Below, one piece after another: positions 5,523 through 5,901 of a stretch of DNA of 5,901 bases (the stretch's first letter is position 1; every line of letters starts with the position of its first letter). Source of the DNA: Flavobacteriales bacterium (lineage in GTDB: Bacteria; Bacteroidota; Bacteroidia; Flavobacteriales_D; Sanyastnellaceae); assembly GCA_947460525.1 (NCBI GenBank), contig CANHIV010000080.1, positions 1-5,901 on the forward strand, written 5' to 3'. The notes below the pieces were generated by a model, which worked only from the letters and a program-made list of their open reading frames with translations, was not told where the DNA came from and made no database searches. The position numbers and the translations under genes are program-made.

Positions 5523-5901
5523 ATGCGTATAGCAATCAATACCCGTCTTCTCAAACCTCAACAACTGGAGGGGATTGGTCGTTTTACCCTAGAAACAGTA
5601 AAGAGAATCATTGAACAACACCCGGAACATGAATTCCATTTGTTGTTTGATCACTTCCAACGCGAACTGATCCCAGAAGGAAAAAACGTGGTTCACCACA
5701 CCCTTTTTCCACCTGCCCGCCGACCTTTTTTATTTGACTGGTGGTTCAATTGTTCCGTTCCCTTCTTGCTCAAAAGAATCCAAGCCGATGTATTTGTTTC
5801 ACCAGACGGCCACGGCTCTCTTCATTGTCCCTGTCCACAGCTCACGGTAATTCACGATCTCAATTTCTTGCACCATCCTGAATTTTTACCTGCGCAATAC
5901 G
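5523..5901 (+). CDS. Glycosyltransferase family 4-type, N-terminal part
   Basis: The first 126 codons of a gene that runs off the window. The start MRIAINTRLL followed by the glycine-containing loop LEGIGRFTLETVKRI is the usual N-terminal Rossmann domain of GT-B glycosyltransferases of family 4 (RfaB/mannosyltransferase-like). Further family-like features are a DWWFNCSVPFLLKRIQADVF segment (20 residues), VSPDGHGSLHCPCPQL, and TVIHDLNFLHHPEFLP, resembling the acceptor-side motif (xHDxxxxxxP) of these enzymes. The donor-binding C-terminal domain with its EX7E motif lies outside the window. Such enzymes transfer sugar from a nucleotide donor to a cell-surface glycan, glycolipid or protein on the cytoplasmic side of the inner membrane. 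Sugar and acceptor cannot be told. The ATG stands 5 bp after the terminator T-tract with no visible Shine-Dalgarno sequence. Confidence 0.85.
   Translation, partial: MRIAINTRLLKPQQLEGIGRFTLETVKRIIEQHPEHEFHLLFDHFQRELIPEGKNVVHHTLFPPARRPFLFDWWFNCSVPFLLKRIQADVFVSPDGHGSLHCPCPQLTVIHDLNFLHHPEFLPAQY

Overview
The window comes from a member of the Bacteroidota. Three genes are preceded by the Bacteroidota-type -7 box TAnnTTTG (each time TATATTTGCC), Shine-Dalgarno sequences are largely absent, and the protein types fit: UppP, a C-terminally extended L34, a stand-alone proline dehydrogenase, an M20 dipeptidase and two small lipoproteins. I cannot place it below phylum with confidence; a Flavobacteriales-like genome is plausible. 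Everything visible is chromosomal in character. There is no transposase, integrase, CRISPR array, tRNA or rRNA.

Layout. Bases 1-120 hold the C-terminus of undecaprenyl-diphosphatase (uppP). A lipoprotein with a YiiX-like permuted papain fold follows (142-840). A gene-free stretch (841-1011) carries a pyrimidine-rich repeat, a perfect 12-bp inverted repeat and a promoter. It leads into a solitary class II Fic AMPylator gene with a C-terminal winged helix (1012-2118). Convergent to it is proline dehydrogenase (2124-3320, minus strand). A 67-bp divergent intergenic region separates that gene from an M20 dipeptidase (3388-4767), which is followed 4 bp later by a LEA14-like lipoprotein gene (4772-5245). 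Next come the short rpmH gene for ribosomal protein L34 (5301-5471) with its own promoter and an intrinsic terminator (5495-5517), and the start of a family 4-type glycosyltransferase (5523 to the window edge).

How the genes relate. The dipeptidase and proline dehydrogenase share a short divergent control region and could act in sequence on peptide-derived proline, but the sequence shows no shared operator. The rest are mostly housekeeping or envelope functions.

Most interesting point. The fic gene and its control region sit between two direct repeats with an identical 36-bp core (872-907 and 2143-2178). The second copy encodes the C-terminal tail of proline dehydrogenase. A further 11-bp match (828-838 and 2113-2123) extends the homology over the stop codons of the upstream lipoprotein gene and of fic. 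This looks like a cassette of about 1.27 kb placed between two formerly convergent genes, and recombination across the repeats could remove it cleanly. Just upstream of fic, the inverted repeat and a third half-site overlapping the start codon suggest control by a DNA-binding protein, possibly the winged helix of Fic itself. Both fic and proline dehydrogenase have their -7 box so close to the ATG that their mRNAs should be leaderless or nearly so.
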